Numbered from the stretch's first letter, positions 1 to 12,903 are shown. The stretch is DNA of 64,000 nt from Psettodes erumei (GCA_016785225.1 JAFBJZ010000883.1:167001-231000); one strand, 5' to 3'. Numbers and translations: made by a program. The notes: generated from the sequence alone by a model not told the origin.

Positions 1-367
1 TATAAGTACGTGTACAGTACATGTACGCAGTATATAATCTGTACTGTTCATGTGTAACAGTACACAAACATTCGAACTGAATGATTCTTTCTTTAAATTA
101 AAAGATATTTCTTGTTGTTGATCATTTTACAGACAAAAAGAAACGTGTGTATTCAGAGTTTAATCCAAATAATCTGAATTAATTTAAATAATCTGTAAAT
201 AAACCGTTTCCTGTGGGGGGGCTGGTTCTGGATTCCTGAAGCCACTTTGTTTGTTCTCCAACATCTTCAGTGTGAAGAAAATCTTCTTACAACCAGACGT
301 CCTTCAGGATCAATTTCCTGTGTTCCTGAAACGTCCTGATTCCACTTCCTGTTCCCCAGAGACAGGT

Positions 368-370
<3 letters not shown>

Positions 371-413
<43 letters not shown>

Positions 414-439
414 TGTGTGTGTGAGTGTGTGTGTGTGTG
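371..439. repeat. (GT)n microsatellite
   Basis: An almost pure GT tract is broken by a few GA-containing units (GTGAGTGT). It is one of several dozen such tracts in the window. Confidence 0.95.
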
Positions 440-960
440 ATCGTGACCCAAATCAGATTTTTCTCTCATACGTGACACAGATTTGATTTCCTTAAACAAC
501 AGTGTGAACAGAAATTATAATCTGAGCCTCTTCTCTTTGGTGCGGTGTGACGTCAGCGGTGCATTGTGACATCAGCGGGGCACTGTGACCTCACACTAAA
601 CCTCTGGGAATTTGTGCGGGGTCCCGCCCTCTTTTTCAACCGATGGGCGGAGTCGTCAACGATAACCTAAAGGGATTAATAATCCCCGTGGCTCGAGTCC
701 GAGTCGTCCAGAGGGAGTCGAGGTCCAGATTTATTTTTGTTAAAAAATCTCAGTGTAAACAAAGAAGAGTCCAGGTCCAGACCGGAGTCACCACACGGGT
801 CCGGCTCAAGTCTTGAGTTTTCCTTCTAGTCCGAGTCAGGGTTCGAGTGGTGGCCGTCCAGGTCTGAGCAGAACTCGTACCGTTTGATGATGAGGTAATG
901 TCAGCGCAACGTCCTGTCAGACATCAGCTGCAGGAATCTATTTAAAGGAAGAGCTCAGTC

Positions 961-1014
961 CTGGGGGGGGGGGGCAGAGTGGGGGGGCGGGGCGGGGCGG
1001 GGGGGGGGGCAGCC
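961..1014 (+). repeat. Poly-G cluster, strong G-quadruplex potential
   Basis: Runs of 12, 7, 4, 4 and 11 or so guanines are separated by only one to six bases. A further run of about 12 G lies at 1079-1090. This easily satisfies the G3+N1-7 quadruplex pattern on the plus strand. Homopolymer lengths in such tracts are often mis-assembled. Confidence 0.8.
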
Positions 1015-1248
1015 ATCTACCCTTTAATGCCTTAATTCAATAAGTGCTCTAATGACTTGGGCCCAGGACTATTTATACGGGGGGGGGGGGTCTGCACCTG
1101 TAGAACCTTATTTTCCCACCGCACCTGTGACATCATCGCCTCGCCCTGTTTCCCATCACCCCCCCCCAAGGAGCTGCTTTCTGATTGGCTGAGCTGATGA
1201 ATTAACATTTAGACACTGACTGCATGACATGAATCAGAGGATTAGAGA

Positions 1249-1289
<41 letters not shown>

Positions 1290-2335
1290 CGGTAATGGTG
1301 GGTTTGCCCTTGACTCAGCTGAAGGATGGACACACACACACACACACACACGGTCAGCTAGCTATCATTAGCATCTAGCGAGGAACACGAACAGCTCCAT
1401 GACTCCTCCTCTTTCTGTGTGTGTGTGTGTGTGTGGGCGTGGCCTACCTGGATCACCTGACTACAATGACCCCACCCATCAATCCTCTGACTGACTTCAC
1501 TGTCATGAAATATTCACACATGAGGAGCTGGACTCAGAACCGCTCTCCATTATTAATGGATCAGTGATTTATCACAACTCGCTGCCGATCAGCTAATCAA
1601 TGCGATGGAACGTTCAGCTGCTCCGTTCCTGCTGTTCGCGTCCGCCGGCGACGTTAGCTCGCCGCTTTGACGCGCCACCGACCGACAGCAGCAGCCTCGC
1701 GGCAGTCACATTCAGCACGGGGTGCTAACAGATGCTAACAGATGCTAACAGGCTAACGTCTCTTTGTTTACAAGTAAAATGAGCTGATCTGTTCGGGCGG
1801 TCAGGTTATAAACTGCGTTTGAGTCGGGGATTATAATCCAGAATATTCCCACAAATACACGAGAAAAAACACAGAAAACCACCAAACAAGTGCGACCGCT
1901 CAGCGCTGGAACCCGCCGCCGTCAAGGTGCCCTTGAGCAAGTCACTACTGAGGGAAACGAGACGACAGCAGCCGGCGTCTGCCTGCAGCAGGTGTGTGTG
2001 TGTGTGTGTGTGTGTGTGTTCTGGGTAAATAAAGTCAAACAAACACTGAAGTGAAACACACCCACCCACCTGGTGCCTCCAGGAGGACAAAACAAACCAC
2101 ACAGACTGTCAGAGCTGGACTGCACTCTATTCAGTTCTGTTCTATTCTATTCTGTTCAGTTCTATTCTATTCTGTTCAGTTCTGTTCTGTAACAGGAGTT
2201 CAGCTGAATTGATAAAACGCTCAGAAACGAAACGTGAAGCTCAACAGCTTCGTGAAGTTCAAGCGGTTTGATCGAAAGCTCCAGAACGTGTTTGCTCAGT
2301 GGAAAAGAAGTAAAACTGGTGTCACCTGAGGTCAC

Positions 2336-2376
<41 letters not shown>

Positions 2377-2478
2377 TTTTCTCTAAGTGGGTGAATTATG
2401 ACCCCCACACACACACACACACACCTCCTGATAATCAGTGAGATTGGTGCAGTAACACACACACACTGCCAGACGTAT

Positions 2479-2510
<32 letters not shown>

Positions 2511-2819
2511 TGGGGGGTTACACTCCACCCACCATCTGTAATATGCATCATCAAAGAACTGCACCCCCCCCCCACCCACACACACACACACACAGCCTAC
2601 ACATCACTTCCACCAGGCGACCTGCTGCAGCGTCTAACATGACACAGCAACACTAACAGTGATGCAGCGGTTTTTCAAAACCCAGTCATGATGCCCCAGA
2701 GTCGGCTCGGTGTGAAAATCTACAGGATCTAGTTCTACGTCAGACCGGATCCATGAGCCGTGAGCAGGAACACGTTAAAGGAACAGTGCACAATTTTAAC
2801 TGCAGCGCCGGTTCATTAT

Positions 2820-2827
2820 GGGAGGAG

Positions 2828-2858
<31 letters not shown>

Positions 2859-2932
2859 GGAGGAGGAGGAGGAGAGGAGGAGGAGGAGGAGGAGGAGGAA
2901 GAGGAGGAGGAGGAGGAGGAGAGGAGGAGGAG

Positions 2933-2963
<31 letters not shown>

Positions 2964-2965
2964 GG
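2820..2965 (+). repeat. (GGA)n / GGAA purine tract
   Basis: About 145 bp of nearly pure GGA and GAG triplets occur with an occasional GGAA. The arginine, glycine or glutamate open frames through it are repeat artefacts. Confidence 0.9.
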
Positions 2966-3561
2966 CCGCGTGATGTGGACGATTACATCAAAATGGAATT
3001 ATTACTACTGAGCTGCTGCTGCATGATACAGCAGCATCTGTTACCGGCCGGATTACAGGAGCTGGATTTCACTCCAGTGATCATCCAATATGGCCGACGT
3101 GCCCCCCCCATCATAAAACAATAAGACCCTCAGCTCTGTGGTGTCACACTCAGGATGGACAGTCTGCAGACCGCTGCAGGACGGAGGGATGATGGAGGGA
3201 TGATGGAAGAAAGAAGTGATTCTGTTGCTCCTTTTTTCTTTTCTGCAGAGAAACAAGTTGAAGAGTAAAAGTACATTTACTCAACCTGAGGTAATTGTAC
3301 TCGAGTACTTTCCTCAGAGGAAAATACTGCAGTTTTTGCTGCTGGTGACTAAAATGAGACGTGAAAACGTTCGGACCTCAAACGGTCCAGAACCGGATCG
3401 CTAACGTTGTCTCTCCCGTGACGGGCTCAGTCACACAGTGTACATGCAGTACTTTTACTTTTACTTTTACTTTCTCTTCTTCTGTGGTGGTTTAACGACA
3501 CGATCGACCAATCAGCAGCAGAGGAGGGAAACACACTCTTTGATCAGAAACTGAGGAGGGA

Positions 3562-3790
3562 GTGAGGGGAGGACAAGGTGGAGGACGAGGGTGGAGGACA
3601 GGATGGTGGACAGGATGGTGGGCAGGGTGGAGGACAGGGTGGAGGACGAGGGTGGAGGACAGGATGGTGGTGGATGTGGGTGGTGGACCAGGGTGGAGGA
3701 CAGGGTGGAGGTGGACAGGGTGGTGGACCAGGGTGGAGTACAGGGTGGAGGACAGGGTGGTGGACAGGGTGGAGGACGGCCGAGAAGGAA
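3562..3790 (+). repeat. GGTGGACAGG-type minisatellite
   Basis: Degenerate tandem units of about 10-20 bp (GGTGGAGGACAGG, GGTGGACAGGATGG, GGTGGACCAGGG) run for about 230 bp. The array is G-rich on the plus strand. It has no constant repeat-plus-spacer pattern, so it is not CRISPR-like. Confidence 0.85.
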
Positions 3791-4202
3791 GACGACAGAA
3801 AGGACGGTGGACGGATGAAGGGACGGAGAAGGGGGAGGAACAGATGAAGAGATGGAGGGAGGTGACGGAGGAGTGATGGATGAGCGATGGACGGAGCGGT
3901 GCAGTACTGAGGCTGTCACTTCTTTAATGCAAATTACCTCCACACACACACACACACACACACACCTCCAGCAGCTGATTTATTGATCAGTTATTATTGA
4001 TCAGGAAAAAAAATCTATAATCGAGAGGGGAAAGAATGGAGGAAATGGAGGTACAGATAGATAGATCGATTGATTGATTGATTGATCGATTGATTGGCTG
4101 ATTGATAGATGAAGGCTGCCTGACGCGAACCCGGTTGAACCCGGGCAGTGGCGGCGGCGGGAGGAGCGTGAGGCTGCAGCAGAGTTTGAGCAACTGATGT
4201 GA

Positions 4203-4340
<138 letters not shown>

Positions 4341-4379
4341 AAAAGATTCCCACCACAATCCGCCCAAACTGCCAGCATC

Positions 4380-6179
4380 AGCTGTTCGCAGCGCCGCACC
4401 GCGTCTGTCCGCATACCGCACGCGTCAAACCTCCGCTCTCACCCGGTGCAGAGCCACAGTCATAAAATGGGTGAGGCTTCGGTGAGGAGGTCCCCCCCCC
4501 CGCCCCCACCTCCCCCACCTCCCTCCACTATCACCCGTGCGGAGCGGAAAAAGGAGCAGATAAAGCTGCGTCCTCCGCTGCCGATCCGGCCGCGTATCGA
4601 TCCGCTCCGCGCGCCTGTTCGGGACCGATGCCCCCACATTCGCGCGGCTCTCCGTCAGGGAGGAGGCGCGCGCCGGCTGCAGGTTGCGGCCTCGACAAAA
4701 AAAAAAAAAAAAAAAAAAATCACTGCATCTCGGCTCATTTCAGAGTCCGCTCTCCTCCTCCACCTCCTCCGCCCTGCTCCTCCGTCAGGTCAGCGCGAGC
4801 GTTTTCACGTCCGCAAAGCACCAGCGCGTCTCTCCGCCACACATGCGGCGCGGCGGGAGGAGAGCGGAGCCGAGCTGGGCCTCTGCGTCGAAACCCGCCG
4901 AGACGCGCTCGCATCCGCTCATTAACCGCGGAAACCGGGGGAGAGAACGGGCTCCGGGCCGGAACCGTGACCTCCAGCCGCGGCACGCCTCGTCTCACAC
5001 ACCGAGACGCCCGAGATCAGCCTCAGTCTCGGGCTCCATCCCTCCCCGCTCCGCAGCCACATCACTCTGTATGCACAGCATGAAGAGCCGCGGCACGGCC
5101 CGCCGCGCGGCCGCCTCCGCAGAGCCGCCGAAACCCGCACAAAGACGCGTTTTAACACGCTTTCATCGTCCCGCGCCTCTCCGCCCCGCAACGCACCGCA
5201 CCGCGCCGCACCGCTCGCCTCCGGATGCGGCGGAGGAGAGGCGGCGAGGCCGTGAAGCTGCGGCGGCTACAGGAGGAGGAGGAGGGGGGGCACGGAGGCC
5301 AACATGGATGGAAAAGAAAGAGGAAGATTTCATCTTACGCTTCGCAGTTCCGCCGTACGGTCCTTCATGGTGTCGCCGCGCCGCACTGGCTGCTAGACAA
5401 CGGAGAATCGGGCCTTGTCCGTGAGGGGAGGGGGGGAGGCTTCCAACACCGCGTCGTTCGTCGTTTCGCGCTCCGAGTTTCCCCACCAAGACCCCCTCGG
5501 CTCGTCCTCCTCTTCGTCGCTCTTCTTCTTCTCTTCCCCTGGAAAGCGGAGACAGGGATGAGGGAGGCGCGGCGCGGTGTGACGCGTCTCCGCCTGCTGC
5601 TGCTGCTGCTGCTGCTGCTGCGCTCAGGTATTTTTTTTCCGCGCGGTGACGGCGCGTTCAAACCCTCCTTCTCTGTTTTTTTTTTGTTTTTGTTTTTTTT
5701 ACCTCGCCGCCGCTCTGGCTCAGACTGCCCCCCCGGTTCGGTCCGCGGCTTTCTCCTCTTCCTCCTCGGTGCGGTCGCAGTGTGGCCCCGCAGCGCGCAA
5801 AGCAGCAGCAGCCCGGCAGGAAAACCGACCGAGAGAGAGAGAGGGAGGGAGAGAGAGAGAGGAGGGGGGGAGGGAGGGGGGAGGAGGGGGAGGGGGAGGG
5901 GGGAGGGAGTGTGGTACTGATGCTGCAGAAAAAAAGAGGAGGGAGGAAAGAGAGGGGGGGGCGATGCGGAGGGGACGGAGAGTCAGTGCGCAGGCGTCAG
6001 ACCCCCCCCCCTCCATCCATCCTCCATCTCTACCTGCTGCTGCCGCTGCGTCTCCCCTCCCCCTCCTCTCCTCCCTGCCCCCCCCCCCTCCTCCTCCTCC
6101 TCCCCCTCCCTCCCCTTCACTCTCTCCCTCTCTTTTCCTGCAGCAGCAGGGAGGTGTGTTTGGTTTCAGGTGAATGAGG

Positions 6180-6180
<1 letters not shown>
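4380..6180. promoter_or_regulatory. CpG-island-like block, probable promoter region
   Basis: This stretch is far richer in CG dinucleotides and in GC than its flanks (for example 4600-5260), with GA- and C-rich simple tracts at 5830-5910 and 6000-6120. Such islands usually mark vertebrate promoters. The most plausible transcript I can see is plus-strand and would include the possible signal-peptide exon at 5558-5627. No other gene start is recognisable. Confidence 0.5.
5558..5627 (+). CDS. Possible orphan first coding exon (signal peptide)
   Basis: An ATG at 5558 opens 23 codons: a short Arg-rich N-terminus (MREARRGVTRLR) followed by nine leucines and Arg-Ser. The reading then meets a fair splice donor (CTCAG|GTATTT at 5627/5628), leaving phase 1. 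That is the layout of a secretory signal-peptide exon inside a CpG island. I cannot find the following exon. A segment after a CT-rich acceptor at about 6616 stays open in the right phase but matches nothing I know. The leucines are a CTG repeat, so this may equally be chance. Function unknown. Confidence 0.27.
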
Positions 6181-7510
<1,330 letters not shown>

Positions 7511-7516
7511 TTTATT
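7511..7516 (-). terminator. Poly(A) signal of the perforin-like gene
   Basis: TTTATT on the plus strand reads AATAAA on the minus strand, about 105 bp downstream of the perforin stop codon at 7622. Confidence 0.6.
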
Positions 7517-7621
7517 GGCGGGTTGTCGGCGCAGCAGGAAATAAAAAGCACAGAAACTTTGCATCTGAGAGAATCTGTCAAATCTAAAAAAGGGACAAGC
7601 AGCAGCTCAGCGGGTAAAAAC

Positions 7622-10600
7622 TTAAAGCAGGGTGCCGCGGTGACCGCGAGACCACCCTGGACCCCCGCGGGCCTCCTGGTCCTCCTCCCCGTATCCCACC
7701 GTGCCGTCTGGAGACGGGCTGTAGGTCTCGCACAGCGACCCCTGCAGACTGGGAGCGCACTCCGCCGACAGCTCCACGTACAGCACGCCGTGCTTCAGCG
7801 TGAACTGCTTAGGGACTTTGCGACCCATCTTGGGGACGACGGACGCCGTCCCCAGCAGGTCGTCGTCCCACTTGTGGTCCCGGTCCCAGACCTCGAAGAC
7901 GACGGGCCTGCGGAGGAAAGACGGGGGATGTCACAAGTTCATCAACACAAGTGTCGCGTCAGGGTGAATCTGCAACCGGTGGCACTCGTTGTGTAGTTAC
8001 TCTGAGCTGTCGGCTAACAACGGCTAACAGACGCTTACAACAACAAATAACAGCCACTAACAGCTAATAACAGCAGCTAACAACGGCTAACAGCCGCTAA
8101 CAGCAGCTAACAACATCTAACAACTAATAGCTGCTAATAACAGCTAACAGCCCCAACACCATCTAACAACAACAGCTAACAGCTGCTAACAATGGCTAAC
8201 AGATGCTTACAACAACAAATAACAGCCACTAACAGCTAATAACAGCAGCTAACAACGGCTAACAGACGCTTACAACAACAAATAACAGCCACTAACAGCT
8301 AATAACAGCAGCTAACAACGGCTAACAGCAGCTAACAACATCAAACAACTAATAGCTGCTAATAACAGCTAACAGCCCCAACAACATCTAACAACAACAG
8401 CTAACAGCCGCTAACAGCAGCTAACAACATCAAACAACTAATAGCTGCTAATAACAGCTAACAGCCCCAACAACATCTAACAACAACAGCTAACAGCTGC
8501 TAACAATGGCTAACAGATGCTTACAACAACAAATAACAGCCGCTAACAGCAGCTAACAGTATCTAACAGCTAATAGCCGCTAACAGAATGTGGTCTTCTG
8601 TCTTCCGAGGGGCAAACAGGACTTTATATATCTTAAATTTTCTTTGAAGCTTTTAAATGAATACATTTTCTACTAAAATTTGTTAAGACATTATTGTGAT
8701 CGCGCTCATTTCAGTTCTTGCTCTTTTTTTTTGATGTATGTACTTCCTGACTCCTCAGACTGACATCGTGTAGTTTTCACTGTGTGGATGATGTCAGGTT
8801 TCATCAGTAGAGGTTCAGTCCACTCACGTTTTGAAGCCCAGGTTGACGGTTTGGAACTGAATGAGATGGTTCCACCGGGGGAAGTCGTCGTTCCAGATCA
8901 CGCCTGTTGTGTCTCCTAGTCTGCCGTAGCTAACCTTCACGTATGCGTCTGTCTTGGTGGTGTAGTCGCCCCACAGCCCAGAGGCTTTGACCACCGTCAC
9001 GTTGAGCTGGGCCACGCCGGTCATGGCCGGGCAGCAGTTGGAGTCCACCATCTTGTGTCCTTTGCAACGACAGGCACAGTTTTTGTCTTGTCTGCCGATC
9101 TTGCAGCTGGAGGGGCAGGCGAGCGGCTTGGCACTTTTGCGTATGTATTGGCTAATGGCCTTTTGCAAGCTGGACTTCAGACTGGGGTTATCTGACACCT
9201 AGAGAACATAAACAATGAGTTTATTTGGATGAAGAAGATCTCTCTCCTTCTGTAGACCTGGACAACACGTGCAAATAAGTTTCTCTCCCTAATTTGCCAT
9301 TAATTTGCTCCTCACCAGCATGTGCAGGGGGCCGATCATGTAGGAGACCACACCTGGGATCTTCTTCAAGGAAGCGAGCCAATTCTTGTAGCCAGCATTG
9401 CCGTTGGGGTTGAACAGGATGTCCCCAACTTCGCCGTCCCAGAACCTCGGTGGTACGGTCGGAGAAGGCCTGGCTGAAGGTTGCGCCGTTTTTAAGACTG
9501 TTGTGTTTTTGTTGGCAGTACTTGAACTCAGCACTTGCTGTCACTCCCTTCACTGTCCCGGTGGCCTCGACGGACAGACAGCTGCTGATGTCCTGGACGG
9601 ACACCTTGCCGATGGCGGCCTCGCAGGTCCGGATGGCTGTGATGGAGTGCACCCGACCCCCGAGCTCAACCCTGCGGATGAAGTGGGTCCCGTAGATGGC
9701 GAAGAAATGTTCGAAGGCCGAGAGGTTATTGAGGTTGTAGGTGACGGGAAGCTGCTTCAGAGAAGCCTCAAACTCTTCGCTCAGTCGAGGGCGGGTGTGA
9801 AGACGGAAGCTGAAAGCAGATGAACAAGGAGGCGTTTGGACTTTTCTTCACCTCGCCGATGCAGAGTACGATCCCTGCGACTTACGTTTGAGGAGCTTCG
9901 GTACTCACGTGTAGTATTTGCATTGGAGGTTGTGGGTGCTGAAGGAGAACTTGTCTTTCCTGCTGTGACTCTCTGCAAACTGCGTCGATTTGGAGTCCGT
10001 TCCTCCAACTGCAAAACCTGCGGTTCCACCGATGCTGAGTCCAGCCTGAGTCAAAACATGTCAAATAATCGTCAGCGACCAGCTTCCTGCTCAACATTAA
10101 GAACTTGTCATGTTTGTTGTTTGGCACCCTCGTCTCTGCAGCTTCCTCTTCTTCTACCTGGCGACCTGGTCGCCTGTCGTTCAGAGTCTCAGTAAAGCGC
10201 CTCCCACCTTCCGGCTGGTTCCCAGAGATGAGCTCGAGTCTTTCATCACTGCCTGGCTCGACTCGAACGTCTTGCTGCTCAGGCTGCTCCCGCAGAGCAC
10301 CTGTGGACAGAGAGCATGCTGGGTAACGCTGTTCACCTGCTGCAGAACAACGTGGCGGACGTCGGCGTCAGTTCTCAGACGCTGACCTTGATCCTCCAGT
10401 CCTTGACCGACACCGGGAGCTTCTGATTCTGGTTGAGGAGAAATGTGTCAGGACTCGGGTTCAATCTCTCAGAATTAGCTTCACGGGCTACGTCGCTACG
10501 TCCTGCTGAGCCTCAGGTGGCGACAGCCCCCCCAGCTGCAGGAGTAACCGCTGTTTTACCTGATTGAGCAGGCTGTTGAAGCACATGGTGCAGTTCCCCC

Positions 10601-10817
10601 GAGCCCCCCCGACCTTGAAGGTCTTCATGTCGATCACGCTGGCGCCGCTGGTCGCCAGTTTGACCACGTCGAAGCCCTCGCCGACCAGGTTGTGACCCGG
10701 AACGAAGGGAGCCCGCTCGCACTCGGCGTGGGAGGCGATGTTACAAACCAGGGAGGGAGGGGGGAGGAGGAGGAGGAGGAGGAGGAGGAGGAGGAGGAGG
10801 AGGACAACATCGTGGAG
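7622..10817 (-). CDS. prf1: Perforin-1-like pore-forming protein, frame breaks present
   Basis: Host cytolytic protein of the MACPF family, stored in granules of cytotoxic lymphocytes and forming pores in target-cell membranes. Exons: 10560-10817, 10387-10428, 10208-10300, 9909-10045, 9316-9809, 8828-9198, 7622-7907, all with GT-AG borders and consistent phases between exons. Visible in order: a Leu-rich signal segment, a Cys-containing N-terminus (ECERAPFVPG), the MACPF domain with its YGTHF signature near 9680-9695, a Cys-rich EGF-like piece in exon 8828-9198, then a C2 domain with the Ca-binding aspartates (LWGDYTTKTDAY; WDRDHKWDDDLLG). Two breaks are seen. The only nearby ATG (10810) is out of frame with the mature part across a GGA/G-run, and in exon 9316-9809 the frame changes near 9436-9440, as if one base were extra. 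Either the assembly has errors or this copy is inactivated. The C-terminal C2 excludes the complement C6-C9 family. Fish carry several perforin paralogues, so the exact orthologue is uncertain. Confidence 0.85.
7990..8585. repeat. AACAGC-rich tandem repeat in last perforin intron
   Basis: About 600 bp of TAACAGC, TAACAACGGC and TAATAACAGC units almost fill the last intron. A unit of about 60 bp (starting GCTTACAACAACAAATAACA) recurs near 8030, 8211 and 8271, so there is higher-order structure. Confidence 0.9.
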
Positions 10818-11218
10818 CTGAAAGGAAAGAGACTTGACGTGCGACAGTCTGAGGTCAATATAAACTTTTCACACAAAACACAACCAGCATTTTCTTTAAA
10901 TGAATCTGAGCAGATTTTATTAAAGACGCATTCAAACTCACTTTAATTATTATTCATCAGAGAAGTCGGACAGATGTGACCAGTAATAATATTTATTATA
11001 TTTATATTTTAAATAAAACTTTAACCTGTGATGTAACTTTTAAATTTAAAATGACTAAAGTCATTTCAGTTCTGAATCAGACAGACTCTGAGATATTTAA
11101 CCGACAAATTAAATCTGTCTGCTGGTTCTAAAGTGAATAAAAACGCTAAAATCAAAAACAACTAAAGATGTTGATAAATAAATAATAAAAATGATAAATG
11201 CAGGAAACATAAACTCAC

Positions 11219-11310
11219 CCACAGTTTCCTCTGCGTCGTTATCTGGACCAGCTGGACGGACGTTCACAGGGAACTGAGGACGAGTCTGACGCAGCTCGTC
11301 TTAAAAAGTC
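11219..11310 (-). promoter_or_regulatory. Perforin promoter and non-coding exon 1
   Basis: On the minus strand a TATA-like TTTTTAAG (about 11300-11307) is followed about 30 bp on by a likely transcription start. A good donor (TGG|GTGAGTTT, exon end 11219) follows and would join the acceptor CTTTCAG at 10818. The first exon would be 5' UTR only. Confidence 0.45.
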
Positions 11311-11369
11311 CGTGGGTGTGATCACGCCTCCGGCCGCAGCTCAGGACACTGCCTCAACACGTAACGCCC

Positions 11370-11430
11370 CGGTCCTGATCCTGGTCCTGGTCCTGGTCCT
11401 GGTCCTGGTCCTGGTCCCGGTCCCGGACCA
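11370..11430. repeat. (GGTCCT)n hexamer array
   Basis: Eight to ten tandem GGTCCT or GGTCCC units lie about 60-120 bp upstream of the perforin TATA-like box. Confidence 0.9.
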
Positions 11431-11755
11431 GCAGGCGGAGCTGCATCATCAGCACCACCTGTAGACCCAGCGTCAGACCACGGATTTGAAGAATCAGGTT
11501 CTCGTTGAAGGAGCTCGACCGACTGCTGAAACAAACACGAGTAGTACTGAGTAATACTTCACACGTTACTCAGTACTTTGAGTAACGTGTGAAATACTGT
11601 GTGACTTAAAGTTGCAGACGAGGTGACGCGTGTTCGCGGCTGAAAGGAGAAGTAACACGGCAGCCTCACGTCAACGGGTTCCGGTCAGTGTCCAGTCATG
11701 TGACTCCGCGCGGCAGGAAGTGATGTCGCCTGGCGAGATGTGCGCGTACAACATG

Positions 11756-11826
11756 CGTGTACTGGTACGTGTACTGGTACGTGTACTGGTACGTTTACTG
11801 GTACGTTTACTGGTACGTGTACATAC
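11756..11826. repeat. (GTACTGGTACGT)n array
   Basis: About six tandem 12-bp units occur (GTGTACTGGTAC and GTTTACTGGTAC variants). Each contains the self-complementary core GTAC. Confidence 0.9.
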
Positions 11827-12687
11827 GTGCGGTGCCACCGACATGTGGCCTCGAGAGCTGAACTCAAACATGGACCAGGAGGTTCTGCCTCCTGTCTCTC
11901 TGTCCATCTTTTCTGTCCCTGTCTCTGGTGTCTCTCCCTCCCCCTGCAGGACGTCCCGCACACTGCAGCTGATGGAGATTTTCACCTTGGACCGAGGTTG
12001 AAGGGCAGTGTGTGTGTGTGTGTGTGTGTGTTAACCCCTCTGACACCCGTCCTGTCGTCTCAGAGAAACATGGACCCTGCAGCAGCGCAGGACACCTGGT
12101 CCGGTCCGGTCCGGTCCGGTCCAGATGTGTCTCACTGAGGAGGAGACCAGTCCACGTACTGCATGTACAAGTACACCTTTACCACATCATAGTATCAAAA
12201 GTACTGTCTGTACTTATTTCCTGCTCAGTGTGTGATGAATGAACCGTCCTCACTGAGACTCACACACAGAACCGAACCCGACCCCCCCCTTCAAAAACAA
12301 AGGCTGCTCTCCAAGGCGCGCACAATAAAGTTTTTACAGGAGCAGCCTATAGGATGAGGGTTGTGTATATATAGGCCCATACGGGCGCACAAGCCTCGTA
12401 AACCCGGGCCGGGCCCCCGGGCTGCAGGGAGGGGCCGACCCGTCCGCACCAGCCAGAACCCTCAGGACCGAGTTTCTGTCCCGTAGTTTCAGTTTGTCGT
12501 CTCAGGCACTTTCCGTCGCCACACGCGTGTGCGTGTCAGCCCTGCGTGTGCAGCGTTACACAACCACAGAGCAAATACACACTTTAATCGTTAAAACCCT
12601 TTTTAAACGTTTCACATCAGACAGGAAGTGGAAAAAAACGTCTCCTTTAAAAGAACGGATGTGACTGGACTGTGTTTAAAGGAGCAG

Positions 12688-12690
12688 CAC

Positions 12691-12764
<74 letters not shown>

Positions 12765-12842
12765 CATGTCAACACGCTGTGATGACATAACCACATCACA
12801 TGTTCACATGTTTCATTCACACCACATCCAGTCAGTCAGCTC

Positions 12843-12902
<60 letters not shown>
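12688..12902. repeat. (CA)n and (GT)n arrays in opposite orientation
   Basis: A CA array at 12688-12763 and a GT array at 12845-12902 are separated by about 80 bp. Together they form an imperfect inverted repeat that could fold into a long hairpin. Confidence 0.9.

Positions 12903-12903
<1 letters not shown>

Larger units (their letters stand above)
1..4200. other. Intergenic, no gene recognised
   Basis: I find no exon with recognisable protein content here on either strand. The stretch holds many CA/GT microsatellites (for example about 371-439, 1251-1287, 1990-2018, 2338-2374 and 2484-2510), G-runs near 961-1014 and 1079-1090, a GGA tract at 2820-2965 and a GGTGGACAGG-type minisatellite at 3562-3790. 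The open frames in it are simple-repeat translations. Blocks at about 535-690 and 1015-1080 are not simple repeats and could be conserved non-coding elements, but that cannot be shown from one sequence. Confidence 0.6.

Noticed and set aside
287..499. Open frames made of His-Thr or Cys-Val repeats over CA/GT tracts (also 4015-4465, 6647-7105, 12612-12903, 13578-14880, 53634-53911, 59490-59804)
   Set aside because: They are translations of dinucleotide microsatellites with no unique sequence or splice support.
2753..3124. Arg/Gly/Glu-rich frames over GGA tracts (also 3562-3876, 5782-6177, 17319-17513)
   Set aside because: All three frames stay open because the tract lacks stop triplets. The composition is a property of the repeat.
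3562..3790. Possible CRISPR-like array
   Set aside because: Units are degenerate and contiguous with no constant spacers, and the genome is a vertebrate's.
4446..5424. Long plus- and minus-strand frames in the CpG block
   Set aside because: High GC content lowers stop frequency. The translations are Arg/Ala/Pro-rich with no domain and overlap each other on both strands.
7622..10817. Complement component C6-C9 as the identity of the MACPF gene
   Set aside because: There are no thrombospondin or LDL-receptor repeats, and a C2 domain follows the EGF-like part, which is the perforin layout.
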